DNA of 64,000 nt from Apus apus (lineage: Eukaryota; Chordata; Aves; Apodiformes; Apodidae), in assembly GCF_020740795.1 (NCBI RefSeq), contig NC_067283.1, positions 43,699,659-43,763,658 of the forward strand, given 5' to 3'. Below the pieces are notes generated by a model. That model did not search any database, was not told where the DNA came from, and worked only from the letters and a program-made list of their open reading frames with translations. Shown here piece by piece: positions 34,501 through 45,373 of this stretch. Positions within the stretch are counted from its first letter, which is position 1. Each line of letters begins with the position of its first letter. The translations under genes and the position numbers were made by a program.

Positions 34501-37500
34501 CATCTGATTGGTAAGAATCACACAGTGTGGGGTTAATTTGTCAACTTTATTTTTAAAAAGACAGATGCACAGGACCCTGGCAATACTGGAAAATGAGAGC
34601 CTCCATCTGGCTGCAAAGCAGTAAGAGCCCGTGCAACAGGCCAATAAATTTCATCCCACTGCCTCCCTGGGGAGTCTCAAGTCTGACCAAGAAAGATCAC
34701 TGCTTCAGGTGGCAAACCATTCAGCTTCCACACCTCATCAGTTCCCAGCTTCCACTGCAATCCTAGAAACTCCTGGCCCCCAAAGAACTACCAGAAACAC
34801 CAGTCTAGTCTGTTTCCTAGAGGACTGGTAGATAATGAAAATTCCGCTTATATTTATCCACATTATATTTACCCTGATCAACTAAGAGGTGTAAGGCTCC
34901 ACACGTACTACCCAATCACTGTACCATCAGGTTTCATTCAAATTACTACTTTAGCAAAGATACCGAGTGGATTTCCTCTCCTTGAAAAGACAGACGAGTG
35001 CTCTGGAGACACATAACAGAGTAACTGTCAATCTGCTCACAGGCTATTAATTGAATCTAGTCTCAGTCAGCTCTAAGAGCCAACCATAAGCTTTTAAATA
35101 CAGAGCCAACTATCCTGCCCAAGTAGAGCTGGAAGACAATGGAAGTATTTTTACCTCAGCTAGCTGTGGGGTTTTTTGACCTACTTCCATCCTCTTCTGC
35201 ATTTCCCAGCCTACTTCCAGAAAGTAACAGATTTCCATCCCTAAGTCTAGTAGTACACTTATGTGAACCAATGCTTGACTGACAATTTTATTTTCTTCCT
35301 TCTTCTACTTTTCCTATACATCTCTTGTTTACTTTCAAAGAGATGCTTGTTTTTTAACAGGGCTCTTGGGCCCATTTCAGGGTGATTCTTAAAGCTCCTC
35401 AGAGCTGCCCATGCAGCCTCATCAAGCGGTGATCCGTGAGAAGTGTGCCAGGTGTTAGGACTAAGATTAATCTTTACTTAAAATAATCAAAGTGACAGAG
35501 GATACAGCATTTTAAGAGGGGGAGAGAATTCTACATGACTTGTCTCAGACTGCTGCTAAGACAAACTGGTTGAATTAAAATTCTCTGATGATGTTACATT
35601 TCTGCCCAAGTTGCAAGTCAAATCACCTTTGGCCGCCCTTTGAGGACAAGCAATGCCTTCCTGTTTTGCAATGCATTGTGTGGGACTGAGCACAGGAAAA
35701 CCCTTAGCCAGGGCTAGCAGCCATTAAAGATCAGAAAACCTTTTTCTCCCTCCTTTCCTCTCTACTTCAACTTTCCCAGTGAGGATGTCCATCATCTCCA
35801 CTCAGCCACCAATGGCGAGATATAAAGGCCAAGTGATTCCCTAATACCCAAAAACTGCGCTGTCTAGACAGTGGACTAATTAGTCAGAGAAGACAGGGAG
35901 ACATTAACCCAGAAAAGCTTCCAAGTTCTGTTTTCTTGTCCAGCAGAAGGAAGAAAGGAAGAAAAAAAAAGTTACTTGAAGGAAAATGCTTTTGGGGTTT
36001 ACTGTTGCCCAGGGTACATTCAGCTGGGCTGATTAAGGAGACAACTATCCCTCCCCTATAAAGTGTTTGTCCTTCCCTTGCAAGAACTACCTGTGTGACA
36101 ACCAATCTGGTTGTGGCCCAAACAGGTAAGAGATATTCCTACAAATAGCTTTGTAATTATATCCTGAAGTGTTGTAATCCCAAAATGGAAGTAAGAAGCC
36201 ACCCCAGGTTTATCACCTGAATCCCTTTCCACAGGAGGATGTAGAGATGCATGAACCCTTAAAGCAGTTATGACAACTCACCTGCCTTCCAATCCCTCTG
36301 GAAAACTGCCACAGGAAGCTAACAGGCTGGACTAGTTACAGGGAAGACTGAGGCTACAAAAGTGGGTCCATGCTAGAAGTGGAGTTCAGAAGTTCAGCTA
36401 CATAGGTTTGTACTACTTTTAGTCACGTATAACATCTACAAACAAGGCAAAACATATCCTAAGACTCAAAAGAGATGTGCAAAATTTAGATGCTGAGAAA
36501 TGTAGCACCTGGAGAGGCAAATTAAAGAAACAAAATACAGAAGGGAGGGGTTTTCCTCTTCAAGGCTCAGAAAACATCGGTAGGCAAAAAAAAAGTTTTA
36601 CTGGTACAAAGGCTCATTTCAATCAGAGCTTGTACCATTTACAATTCTGGGCTTCTTCAAAAACTATGCCACTAAGGATGTTTGTGCCCTCTTCATCACT
36701 ATCCTGGCTTCATACCATGTGTCAATGAGTCACAAGTTCTTTCAGTGCCTCAGTCTCATGCACGTGGGCAGGTCCCTCCTTCTCAAATCACTGGCTTCAG
36801 GTAACCCAAACACCCAGAAACAAAAATACTTAATTTTGCAACAACACTTTAAAACATCAGTGACTTGGCAGGTCATTTCTCCCTCGTGCCATAAAGGAAT
36901 GAACCTGAATGCTCTCAATGGGCATCCTGGGAAAGAGCTCTTATGCTACAGATAACATGAACTCTAGTTATCCTTCAGTAGTTGTTTTGGTTTTGTGGAC
37001 AGGAGCCAGAAGAAGAATGAGGCCATTTACAAACAGTAGGTTTGGTTTCATCACGTTATTGCCATATTTAATTTTAATAAACTGCTAAGTTTAGGACACT
37101 GCCACTTCCAGGCTCCATCATATCAGCTAAGTACTGGGGAGTTTTGCACTGGCATACCAAGGTCCTCCCTCTGCTCCTGAAGAATAACTTCCTTAGGGCG
37201 TTTAATCATACACTGAGGACTACTCAGCATCTCAGGAATCAAACACACCACCTTCTATATCAACTGGGATTTTATGCAATGGCAGGCTTACAGCCCAAAA
37301 AGAAACCCAAAGCCAAAGCACCTAGCAAAGGAACCACCAGTCTTTCTCCAGGACCAGCCATGAAGCTGCTGTGATTCAGGAAGACCTCCCCATCTACACC
37401 AGCTCCAGATGGTCATGGTGGGTCTGATGTTTGCTCAGAGTAAGGCAGTTTCATCATTCTGAATGTGAAACTGAATTAATGACAAACACAAGGGTTGTTT

Positions 37501-38713
37501 AGGCTGTCATTTAGATAATGGCTTCAGCTCACATGTCAGTCCAGTCATGCCTGAATGAAAATTGCCAGGATGTAAGGCTGTTGCAAGCAGAGATGTGGGA
37601 CACAACAGGGAGTAAACTTGTGGGACACAACAGGGAGTAAACTTGAGGCACTATGTCCGTGTGCAAGATCCCAGCACACACACCCTGCCACACCACACAA
37701 ACACACAAAACTAGTATCAGAATACAGTTTTATACCATCGTCTGACTTGAACACCAACAAATGATTCAGACATAGCCAAAGGTGTTTATAGTCCCATTCA
37801 GGAACATTAGCCAATAGCTATCAGTATGTGAACTATCCAGTTAAGTATATACACAGAGGGAAAGAAAGAAAGGACTTCAAATCATCTGACAAGGTTTACA
37901 TGCTTGTAGCTCTCCTCAGAAGAAACACAGGACTCAAAATGCCAGACTAGGCAGTTTCTCTAGAAGGCTAATTTCTACAGATTTGTCCTCAGTTTGAGTA
38001 CACACCTTACTGAAGGATCTGCACATGGTGCAGCAGCCCAAGACAAAGCCTAAATGACAGAGTATTTCAGTTTGTCTTTTCCAGATTGTTCTGCCTTCCT
38101 CATGAAGCTACTTTGCTTCTGTTAATATTCAGCAAGTCCCAACATGTCATGAAGTGCACAGCCCAAATGCTTTTGACACACACCAGCAGTTTGCAAAGAC
38201 TTCAGAACAAACTTCGTAGCTGTGCTTGGGGGCAGAATTTAAACTCCAGGTATTTCCCACTTCAAAATTATCTTAAAGTTACTTTCAATCTCTGGCAAAA
38301 ATTAAAAAGCAGTGGCATTTTCTTCTCACTTGGCCTTTTAGTCTTGGAGAAGACATTGTGTGATAGGCATCACAGACATGGACTCAAGGAATGCTTTTCC
38401 TGCTTTGCCACCGACTCTGTGATCTTGACCAGTTCTCTTTTATCTTAGCTTCAATTTTCCCATGAGAGAGATGTGATTAAAAACTAATTGATGGCTGTAT
38501 GCTCATTTGAATCACGTAATAAAGATTCATTGATAAAGTGACAATATTAAATAGCAGTTAAAAATGCTCTCCTTCTTTACATGTTCAACTTACCTTAAAC
38601 CCTGGGGAGAGGATCTGTTGCTGATTTACCTGAATCACTGCAATAGCAATGACAAGAACTACGCTTAGAAAAAGAAACACTTGGGCAACGACACTTGGGG
38701 TTCTGGTGAGCAT
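19340..38713 (-). CDS. ENTPD3: Ectonucleoside triphosphate diphosphohydrolase 3 (NTPDase3), whole coding region
   Basis: Nine coding exons (38713-38594, 33635-33518, 29968-29818, 29046-28887, 26806-26576, 26220-25948, 25850-25740, 23104-22967, 19573-19340) join in frame to 511 aa, all GT-AG. The enzyme is a GDA1/CD39-family ecto-ATPase that hydrolyses extracellular ATP/UTP and ADP/UDP, controlling purinergic signalling. Visible features: N-terminal anchor ~7-29; ACR1 DAGSSRTT 46-53; ACR2 GATAG 121-125; ACR3 PEEGVYGW 164-171 with the catalytic Glu; ACR4 DLGGAS 203-208; ACR5-region [11 protein letters not shown] 442-452; C-terminal anchor ~469-494; short cytoplasmic tail. Many N-glycosylation sequons (NDT, NES, NST, NYS, NFT, NLS, NSS) fit an ectodomain. 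Human ENTPD3 is 529 aa, with ~18 further N-terminal residues from an exon I could not find here. The ATG at 38713 has A at -3 and may be the real start. Wording such as [10 protein letters not shown] and the location next to RPL14 favour ENTPD3 over ENTPD1, 2 or 8. Confidence 0.96.
19652..19790. repeat. Diverged direct repeat, copy A
   Basis: ~139 bp from 'gctggcaactgccctttaag' to 'aaagaagtgagac', closely matching 21679-21814 in the same orientation (e.g. shared 'gtagttccagaggatgctaat'). It lies in the last intron of ENTPD3. Confidence 0.85.
21679..21814. repeat. Diverged direct repeat, copy B
   Basis: Second copy, about 2.03 kb from copy A, with small indels and roughly 80% or higher identity by eye. 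Flanking sequences on either side do not match, so the unit is ~140 bp. Confidence 0.85.
21941..22168 (-). mobile_element. CR1 LINE 3' fragment in ENTPD3 last intron
   Basis: Antisense CR1 3' end: atcacagaaccatagaacgg, then gtttgggttggaagggacct, followed by the conserved 'ccatccaacctggccttgaa' and 'ttcctcctaatgt' motifs. It is a different CR1 subfamily from the copies at 13.2 and 4.7 kb. Confidence 0.95.
22967..23104 (-). CDS. ENTPD3: ENTPD3 penultimate exon
   Basis: 138 bp: [20 protein letters not shown], then [13 protein letters not shown] and [12 protein letters not shown]; acceptor gctttcag, donor gtgagt. It matches the human FDEVYARSYCFSANYIYHL region. Confidence 0.97.
24078..25134 (+). 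mobile_element. Solo LTR of an endogenous retrovirus (1,057 bp) with 5-bp TSD
   Basis: It begins TGTAGAG and ends TGTGACA, and is flanked on both sides by the same 5 bp AGTGC (24073-24077 and 25135-25139). It contains a long pyrimidine tract (24590-24680) and a poly(A)-like AGTAAA (24861). No internal viral genes flank it, so it is a recombined solo LTR. TG...CA termini and a 5-bp duplication fit ERVL-type elements. It lies in an ENTPD3 intron, probably antisense to the gene. Confidence 0.82.
25740..25850 (-). CDS. ENTPD3: ENTPD3 short exon
   Basis: 111 bp: [20 protein letters not shown] then [17 protein letters not shown]; donor gtaagt. Confidence 0.97.
25948..26220 (-). CDS. ENTPD3: ENTPD3 exon, C-terminal lobe
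   Basis: 273 bp, 91 codons: [20 protein letters not shown] through [11 protein letters not shown] and [12 protein letters not shown] to KVKGNFV. It is rich in Cys and N-glycosylation sequons. It is separated from the next exon by a 97-bp intron. Confidence 0.97.
26576..26806 (-). CDS. ENTPD3: ENTPD3 exon with ACR4
   Basis: 231 bp, 77 codons: [20 protein letters not shown], then [10 protein letters not shown] (ACR4), on to [20 protein letters not shown]. Donor gtgtgt. Confidence 0.97.
28887..29046 (-). CDS. ENTPD3: ENTPD3 exon with ACR3
   Basis: 160 bp: [18 protein letters not shown], then [18 protein letters not shown] and NFLE. It carries the general-base Glu of ACR3. The intron bases upstream (gaattgcttag) would also read ELLR if retained, mimicking the exon-exon junction RLLR. 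Confidence 0.96.
29818..29968 (-). CDS. ENTPD3: ENTPD3 exon with ACR2
   Basis: 151 bp: [20 protein letters not shown], then [19 protein letters not shown]. The ACR2 motif GATAG is intact. It ends AG|gtatgg in phase 2. Confidence 0.96.
33518..33635 (-). CDS. ENTPD3: ENTPD3 exon with ACR1
   Basis: 118 bp from [20 protein letters not shown] to SQTFKCNVK. The phosphate-binding DAGSSRTT loop (ACR1) is intact. It ends in phase 1; donor gtgagc. Confidence 0.97.
37596..37645. repeat. Exact 25-bp tandem duplication
   Basis: Two identical 25-bp units (begin tgggacacaaca, end taaacttg) side by side in the large 5' intron of ENTPD3. Their perfect identity suggests a recent slippage event or an assembly artefact. 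Confidence 0.9.
38594..38713 (-). CDS. ENTPD3: ENTPD3 first recognised coding exon
   Basis: The exon starts at 38714 (acceptor cttgtttcag|A ATG). 40 codons: [19 protein letters not shown] and so on to [10 protein letters not shown]|gtaagt. It contains the N-terminal transmembrane anchor. In the human protein LYRTP aligns with LTRTP here, so an upstream exon could add N-terminal residues. Confidence 0.9.
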
Positions 38714-39977
38714 TCTGAAACAAGAAAAAAAGGGAAACGCTTAAAGAATGTGAAAGGATTCAGTGATTCTCTCTTAAGGCCTATAGCCCTAAATCAGTTG
38801 AGACTCCTCATCTCATCAACTAGATTATGCTACATGAAAATTCTGTGTTCTCCTCAAGAACTACCTAGTGTTTTGCTGCTACTAACTTTTAATTGTCTAG
38901 AAGGGGTGTGTCTATATTGTCATGCAAACGCACGGCAGATTTCACCCTCAGATGCCTCTACACTCATTTCCTAGAGCCTCTACATGCAGATGCATGCTCA
39001 CCATCTCCTGCTGCCTCAGGAAATGGGATCAGTGGGCAAGCTGGGGCTAGTGCCCACTACGTGATGCCATGTACACTCACAACATAGACACAGCCATGTG
39101 GACACAATGCTGGCAGCTGGAGTACTGCTGGATGTTTCTGCCAGAGAAGCAAGGTCAGCTTCACTAATACATACAGGCTGTTTCAGCAAGACATGAAAGA
39201 GGTTTTAAGAACATTAAGGTAGGCATCTTCCAGTTTTGATGTGTTCATGAAGTACATTTGTGTGCATGTGTGTATGCATTAATGCCAAGCCTATTACTAG
39301 CACTTTGCACTACACATAGAATACAAAATATACAGCTTAACTAGCAAGTCTTCCAATGAAAAGTTATTAAATCTAAGTAAATCTAACATGTAGTTATGTT
39401 AGACAAACCCAAAGGTGACATGGAATATGCATACTCATGATAAGGCTGTCTATATGCTCTCACTCTCTAGAAAGGGTTTCTAGAATTCAAATATGTTTAA
39501 GGCTTCCTGTAACTTCTGTTCATCCTTCATTTTTGCAGGTCCCTGGCCAGACAGCTCGTCACCTCAGAAGGCCTTTCAGTACCTCCAAGAACGGACAAAC
39601 CCCCTACCAAAAATTCTTGTGCTCCACAGGGGTTGAGGAAAGAGATGGCTGGTGGGAGATGGCCACCTTGGAAAAGTCAGAGGAACATAAAAAGGAGAAC
39701 TTCCTTGCCTTTCTCATTTTCAGTTATTTTGTCATAGAAATATCAAGTTAGCCTAGTGTGATCTATCCTGACTCCCATCTCCTAATTCTTCCATACTAAT
39801 GGCCAACTACAAGCCAAATCAAAGATTGTGATGAAGTATCAAAAAGCAGATACATTCCATTATTAGAACAACATCATCCTGAAGCAAGAAACAGCATAAA
39901 TACATATTTTTCCACACCCAATTAAGCACACGGGGCCACACAGGAACATATTGGAGGGGTGACTTTCTACATCTTAC

Positions 39978-40000
39978 CTCAAAGTAAAAGGAATTCCTGC
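39978..40000 (-). other. ENTPD3: Candidate 23-bp 5' UTR exon of ENTPD3
   Basis: On the minus strand a strong acceptor (caatttttcttttcag|) and a strong donor (GAG|gtaaga) bracket 23 bp. Joined to the 38714 acceptor this would place ATG directly after GAGA, with A at -3. Microexons of this size are unusual, and it could be chance or part of a longer exon. Confidence 0.25.
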
Positions 40001-40449
40001 CTGAAAAGAAAAATTGACTAAAACTTCTTCGTGACACCAACATTTTGAGTTTAACAAGGTTAAATACACATCTGCGCAAACGACAGCGCATGTTATATGC
40101 TGAAACTCCTTATCCCAGGTTGCTTGAAACTTCAGACCCACTTATTTCAGGTACTGACCTCTCTGTTCATAGGTGGGTAGGAAGGCACCATCAATATCTT
40201 CCTTCTCGCTCTAACCAGAGAGATAAAAAACACGCCAGCATTTATTTCACAAGGGGTCTACAGGTGGTGAATGCTTCTCAAATGCTGAAAATAAAACCCA
40301 ACCCAACCCCCACACCCACAGCCCTTTAAACCCCGCAATTAAAAACCCGCGAGGAGGTTCCACAGGCCTTCCTTGGCAGGAGAAATTAAGTAAAAAAAAA
40401 ACAAGCCCACGGGACCCCAAATTAGCAGCTGAACCTCAGAGCTTCCCCC

Positions 40450-41050
40450 CCCCCCCCCCTCAGCTCACTGTCGTCCCGGGCGAGAGAGCTTCACAAAACG
40501 ATCGCGGCTGGCGAGGAAAGGCGGAATTCCCCCCCTCCCCAAAAGAAATACCGCAGAGACAGGGAGGCTCCTCCTCCCCCCGGCCCCGCGCCCGCCTCCC
40601 TCCCGCGCCCTGCCCGCCTCCGTTCCCCGCAGCATCCCCGCTCCGCGCCGCGCCGCGCCGGGCTGGGGAGGAGCGGCAGGAGGGCAATTGCGGGCGCCTC
40701 CCGCCCTGGGGTTGGGGGGTCTTTGCGGAGAATCACTCGGTGGTTCTTCCTCGCCCTCCGCTCCCGCGTTTCGGAAGGGAACTAAAAGGGAAAACAAACC
40801 AACCGAACCAAACAGAACCAAACGACCCACAGAGCTGGCAGGTAACGCGGTGCGGCTGGATGCTGGAGGAGGGCCCGGGCAGGGGGGTCTCGGCGCGCAG
40901 ACCCAGCGCGGGGGGAGGTCCTGCTGGGACCCCCTCCAAAACTCCTGCCACACAGCCGTGTCTCCCTCCTTTCCCCCCCCACCCCCAGCAGCTGCTCCCC
41001 GTTTTCCGGAAGCGCCCGTCTGGCTTTGCTAGCAGCTGATGCAGCAGGAG
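40450..41050. promoter_or_regulatory. ENTPD3: CpG island, probable ENTPD3 promoter region
   Basis: About 600 bp of GC- and CpG-rich DNA with several GC boxes (cccgcc/ccgcgcc types), no TATA box, and a C17 run at 40444-40460. It lies 1.7 kb upstream of the first recognised ENTPD3 coding exon and is the only CpG island upstream. The direction of transcription and exon 1 cannot be fixed from sequence alone. Confidence 0.6.
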
Positions 41051-41521
41051 CCTGCTGGCTGTCCCTAAATCCTATTCCTCCCTTCCCTGCCAAAGCAAGG
41101 AGAGCTTTGTCTAGAGATGACACTGTGGGCCAAAGAAAAGTATTGCCCTGCCCCTTCTAAAAGGAACAAATGCTTACTCAGGAGGGCTTTTCTTGGCCCT
41201 CAGAAATTAGTGCTAGCCCCAGTCTCAGGGCTGCCTTTCCATTCCAGTTCGAGCATACCAGCTCCACTTGTTTCATAACTCTGCTGGAGTTCTTGCCAAA
41301 CCTAGACAGCTCAGTGGAGCTAGCGCATACCCAGAAACTCAGATAAAAAGCAAAGTCACGGAGATCCTGCCCCCATCACCTGCCCGACCTGTGTGATGAG
41401 CTACAGCCAGGGATCGTCCTGCAGGATGGGTTTCCCAGAGACCGTGAGCCCGGGAATCACAGTGAGGCACCTCAGCCACTTTGCCACCATTTGCTTATTG
41501 TTCTAGAATTCAAATCACATA

Positions 41522-41527
41522 ACATTT

Positions 41528-41558
<31 letters not shown>

Positions 41559-41561
41559 GAG
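41522..41561. repeat. A-rich simple repeat
   Basis: A run of ~17 A followed by (AAAG)n-like sequence. No transposon boundary was found. Confidence 0.8.
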
Positions 41562-42089
41562 ATTAAGAAACCAGCTGCAGCCTCACAAGCCATCTCTGAG
41601 CATCCTTCTATAGTCTACTCATTTGGGGAGTGAAAGTAATTTCCTCTTCTTCATGACATCACATTATTAAAGCTTGTTTAATGATGATCTTCATGGATCA
41701 GTTCAGCTATTTCTAACCCATGAAGACAAAGCCTCCCATCTTGTCTGATCCCTCTGTTGCATGTAAATCCTTTCCTTTTTTTCTGTATCATTTCCATTTG
41801 TGTGGCATCTTTTTCTTCGCCCATCCAAGTGCATTTTGTCCTGTATACTGATTGTATTGGCCTGCTCTGCTGCAGCAGAATCTGTCTCAAGTGTCCATTT
41901 AAAGTGGACTCAAGTTAGCTGGATTGCTTATCTCACACTAAGGCATATTATTTTTTGCTACCATCAAACAAACATTCTGAAATAAAACATTGACACCCAC
42001 TTCAACCAGACCTACAACTAACGCTGACCAGTGACTACCATGTAATGCTTGCAAAGAAAGTAAACCCTACCTTCTATATAATCTCCTTC

Positions 42090-42466
42090 TATAAAGGCTG
42101 AGTCCCAGCTCTCTCAGCCTTTCCTCATAAGACAGATGCTCCACTCCCCCAGTCATCTTTGTTGCCCTCCACTGGACTCTCTCCAGTAGCTCCCTGTCTC
42201 TCTTGAACTAGTGAGCCCTGAACTGGATGCAGTATTTCAGATGTGGTCTCACCAGGGCAGAGTAGAGGGGGAGAATGACCTCTCTTGACCTACTGCCCAC
42301 ACTCTTCCTTATGCACCCCAGGATTCCATTGGCCCTTTTGGCACTAAGGGCACACTGCTGGCTCATGGATAATTTACTGTCTACCAGGACTCTAAGATCC
42401 TTCTCCTCAGAACTGCTTTCCAACAGGTCTACCCCTAACCTATATTGGTGCATGAGGTGCATTTGA
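42090..42466 (-). mobile_element. CR1 LINE fragment, minus orientation
   Basis: The minus strand 42462-42208 translates to CR1 ORF2: '[20 protein letters not shown]', '[20 protein letters not shown]', '[18 protein letters not shown]'. This is the region just after the reverse transcriptase domain. The copy stops near 42090 without the CR1 3' terminus, so it is truncated at both ends. Confidence 0.93.
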
Positions 42467-43049
42467 TGCTGGAATATTAAGAGCCCTCAAAATATCCTCT
42501 GAAAAGACAGCAACAGGGTAAAACTAAGAGAAATGTTAACGTGAACATGGAAGTAAGAAGACGCTGGTGGCTTCAGTTAGCCTGGTTTCTTGCATGGTAC
42601 TGAGCCAGCTTACAGGAGCGAGATCTGTTCCCTGTTTCTGTGCCTTCTTTCCATGATCCAGTAAACAGAGAGTTCCTGTTCCTCCTGAGCTTTCACTGCC
42701 TTTTTCACCATTTGTGTTAATGTCAGCAAGACAGGTGTGATGCCCTTCAGCTCGGTTAATCATTTCCATCAGTCTTCCTGGACACTTTCTCCCCAGGATT
42801 TTTCACCAGTGTTGACAAAGACCTTTCATTCACTAGGTTTCTGCTCCCAAAGACTTTGTGTCTTCATTTTTATCTCTTTACAGAAGGATCAATTGTGAGA
42901 ACTGGCAATGCAAGCAGAGCTGTCTAAAGAAATTGGGATTCTCTGGGCCATCAGGAGTCAGAACATTTAAATTAAATCAATTTTATAGGCTATTTGTGCA
43001 ACTAACATTTTATTCCTGATCAAAAAGCTGTTTTTCCTATTTGTTTCAG

Positions 43050-43553
43050 ACAAATGTTGTACATATTATGTGTCCAAAGAGAAGCAATGAAGCTGGTGAG
43101 GGGTCTAGAGCACATGTCTTACCAAGAGCAGGTGAGGAAACTGGGGTTTTTCAGTCTGGAGAAGAGGAGGCTCAAAGCAGACCTTATTGCCCTGTACAAC
43201 AACTTGAAAGGAGGTTGTAATGAGGTGGGTGTCAGTCTCTTCCACCAAGTAACATGAAACCTTATATTTCTAAGATAGGACAAGAGGAAATGGCCTCAAG
43301 TTGCATCAGGGGAGGTTTAGATTGGATATTAGGAAAAATGTCTTCATTGAAAGGGTTATCAGGCATTGGAACAGGCTGCCCAGAGACATGGTTGAGTTGT
43401 CAACCCTGTCCTCCTGGAGGTATTTAAAAGACGTGCAGATGTGGTGTTTAGGGCCATGGTTTAATGGTGGACTTAGCAGTGCTAGGTTTGAACTTGGACT
43501 CGATGACCTTAAGGGTCTTTTCCAACCTAAATAATTCTATGATTCTATTATTA
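43050..43553 (+). mobile_element. CR1 LINE 3' end, plus orientation
   Basis: Encodes degraded CR1 tail ([20 protein letters not shown]; then [20 protein letters not shown]) across two frames and ends 'taattctatgattctatta', the CR1 3' signature. It lies 0.6 kb from the oppositely oriented copy at 42090-42466. Confidence 0.94.
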
Positions 43554-44872
43554 TAGCAGCATACCTTCTTAATTGCCAAATTTAGGAAGGAAGTAAGTCA
43601 CAAACCACATCTGAAATCTAGTTTGAAGAATGTCAGATGTGACTCTCCTCAGAGATCAAGAACGTGGGGGGTTTTGTTTCTTTTACACAGTAGCAAAACT
43701 AATTTTTAATCATCTGTAAAAGCATCTACTGCCTTATAGTTTTCTATCATCACTGACCAAAAAACACAAAGCAAATTCACAACTAAGGCATGAGAAATTC
43801 AGTTTGTCCCTCTTTGTTTTGAGTAATGTCTGGATATAGACATTGCCTTTTCTCTTTTGGAGTTTCACTGATGGCTTCTTCAAAATACCTCAGACAGCTG
43901 TTTGTTGCTTTATGTTTTTATTCCTTTACTGCAACACTAAAGATGTGTCTTAGATTCCATTTCTGAATCTTCTGAATCTAATTCTGAAGCTGAACCAAAA
44001 TACTTTCAAATATATTTATTTCCCTTCCAGAGGCATCCAGCTTTATACCTTGCATCTCTCGTCCAAAGAATCAAGAGCTGCTTTAATCAATTAAAACCCC
44101 TCAGGGACAGCCTTGATCACATGGTTATGAGCCAGGACATGTAGGCATGGGCAAAATAAGCACGTAATTAGGGCAGCAGATTGCTGGGACAGCAGAAAAA
44201 GGGAGTCCTTTGTCTATTTTGCTATGGCCAAGTTTTAGAAAGCCAAACTAGCTGCTGTGGCAGGAGAGGGTGAGGGCCAGCCATGCTTTGCCACTGGAGG
44301 GAGAGGAGGTCTCCAGAAGTAGCAGTGACTGCTCCCATCCCTCTTGCTCCCTGCCCTTAAGCTGCAAGCCAAGCTCACAGAGCTTACAGCAAACTCATTC
44401 CCATTTTTTTAGCCCTGCCTAGAAACATATTTTATTTCCTGACATATGTATTTCGTTGTTGTAAAACTGACCACAGGAATCTGATAAAGAAATACCATTC
44501 TCTTACAAGGAATTCACTGTTGGGCTCAATGAAATGCATCGTCTCCAGTGAATGAGGATCAGTTCCAGAAACTACTCCTTAGGACTTCATCCTTTAAAAA
44601 TTGCTCAACATGGAATATTTCTGTGAGGCTGACAAGTCTAAACAAATAGTGTTTCAGTTTTAACGGTTTGGAAGTAATTGCTGACAAATTGCTAGTTCAG
44701 GAGAAGAGATTAATCCCCCACCTTTTCAAAGAAATATGAAGTAGTCCGTGTAACAACATTCCTGTCATCTTTTTGTGTTCTTCCAGGAATGGACCAAATT
44801 AGCTGAGTAACTCTAACATTCCTAGAAAAAAATCCTTTCCATTGTGATTCCATGCAGGTCAGGTTATCTCCT

Positions 44873-45373
44873 TGTCAAGGTTTAGCACTGGGCTGGTGAT
44901 TAAACAAATGACAGATTTCTTTATTAACCCCTCTCTCTTCCCAGAAAGGGAAAGGAGAGATAATAAGGAAGAGAGACTTACAGGTTGGAAACTAAACTAT
45001 GCTGCTTTAACTAAACAGTAATGATGAAAAATAAAATAATGAAATATGTGCACATATATGCAAAACCGCTATGACCCTCCCCCCCCATCGTGCTCACACA
45101 CCACTGGGGCTGCAGGGCAGGATCTGGGAAGGTCTCAGACTGGGCTCCTAGAGTCAGCAGTAGACTGAAACTGGATTCAGGAACACAAAGTTTTGAGAAC
45201 GAGCAGATCAGGATCAGAGGCAGAAGAACTGATGGAGTTCTCCCAGGACACTGGCCATGGACGAAGAGAGCATGAAGCACTCACCCTGGTGGGTTTGAGA
45301 AAGTGTGACACAGTCAGTTTGTCAGGTCTCCCCGTACTTATGTTCCAACCATTGTGCCCCTCAAACCAGGACA
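44873..45373 (-). mobile_element. Solo LTR of an endogenous retrovirus (501 bp) with 5-bp TSD
   Basis: On the plus strand it runs from TGTCAAGG to CCAGGACA, flanked by identical CTCCT (44868-44872 and 45374-45378). Read on the minus strand it begins TGTCCTGGTTTGAGGGGC and has AATAAA near 44918-44913, about 40 bp before its 3' end: the U3-R-U5 order of an LTR. There is no adjacent coding region. The 5-bp duplication suggests an ERVL-like integrase. The sequence is unrelated to the 24078-25134 LTR. Confidence 0.88.
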
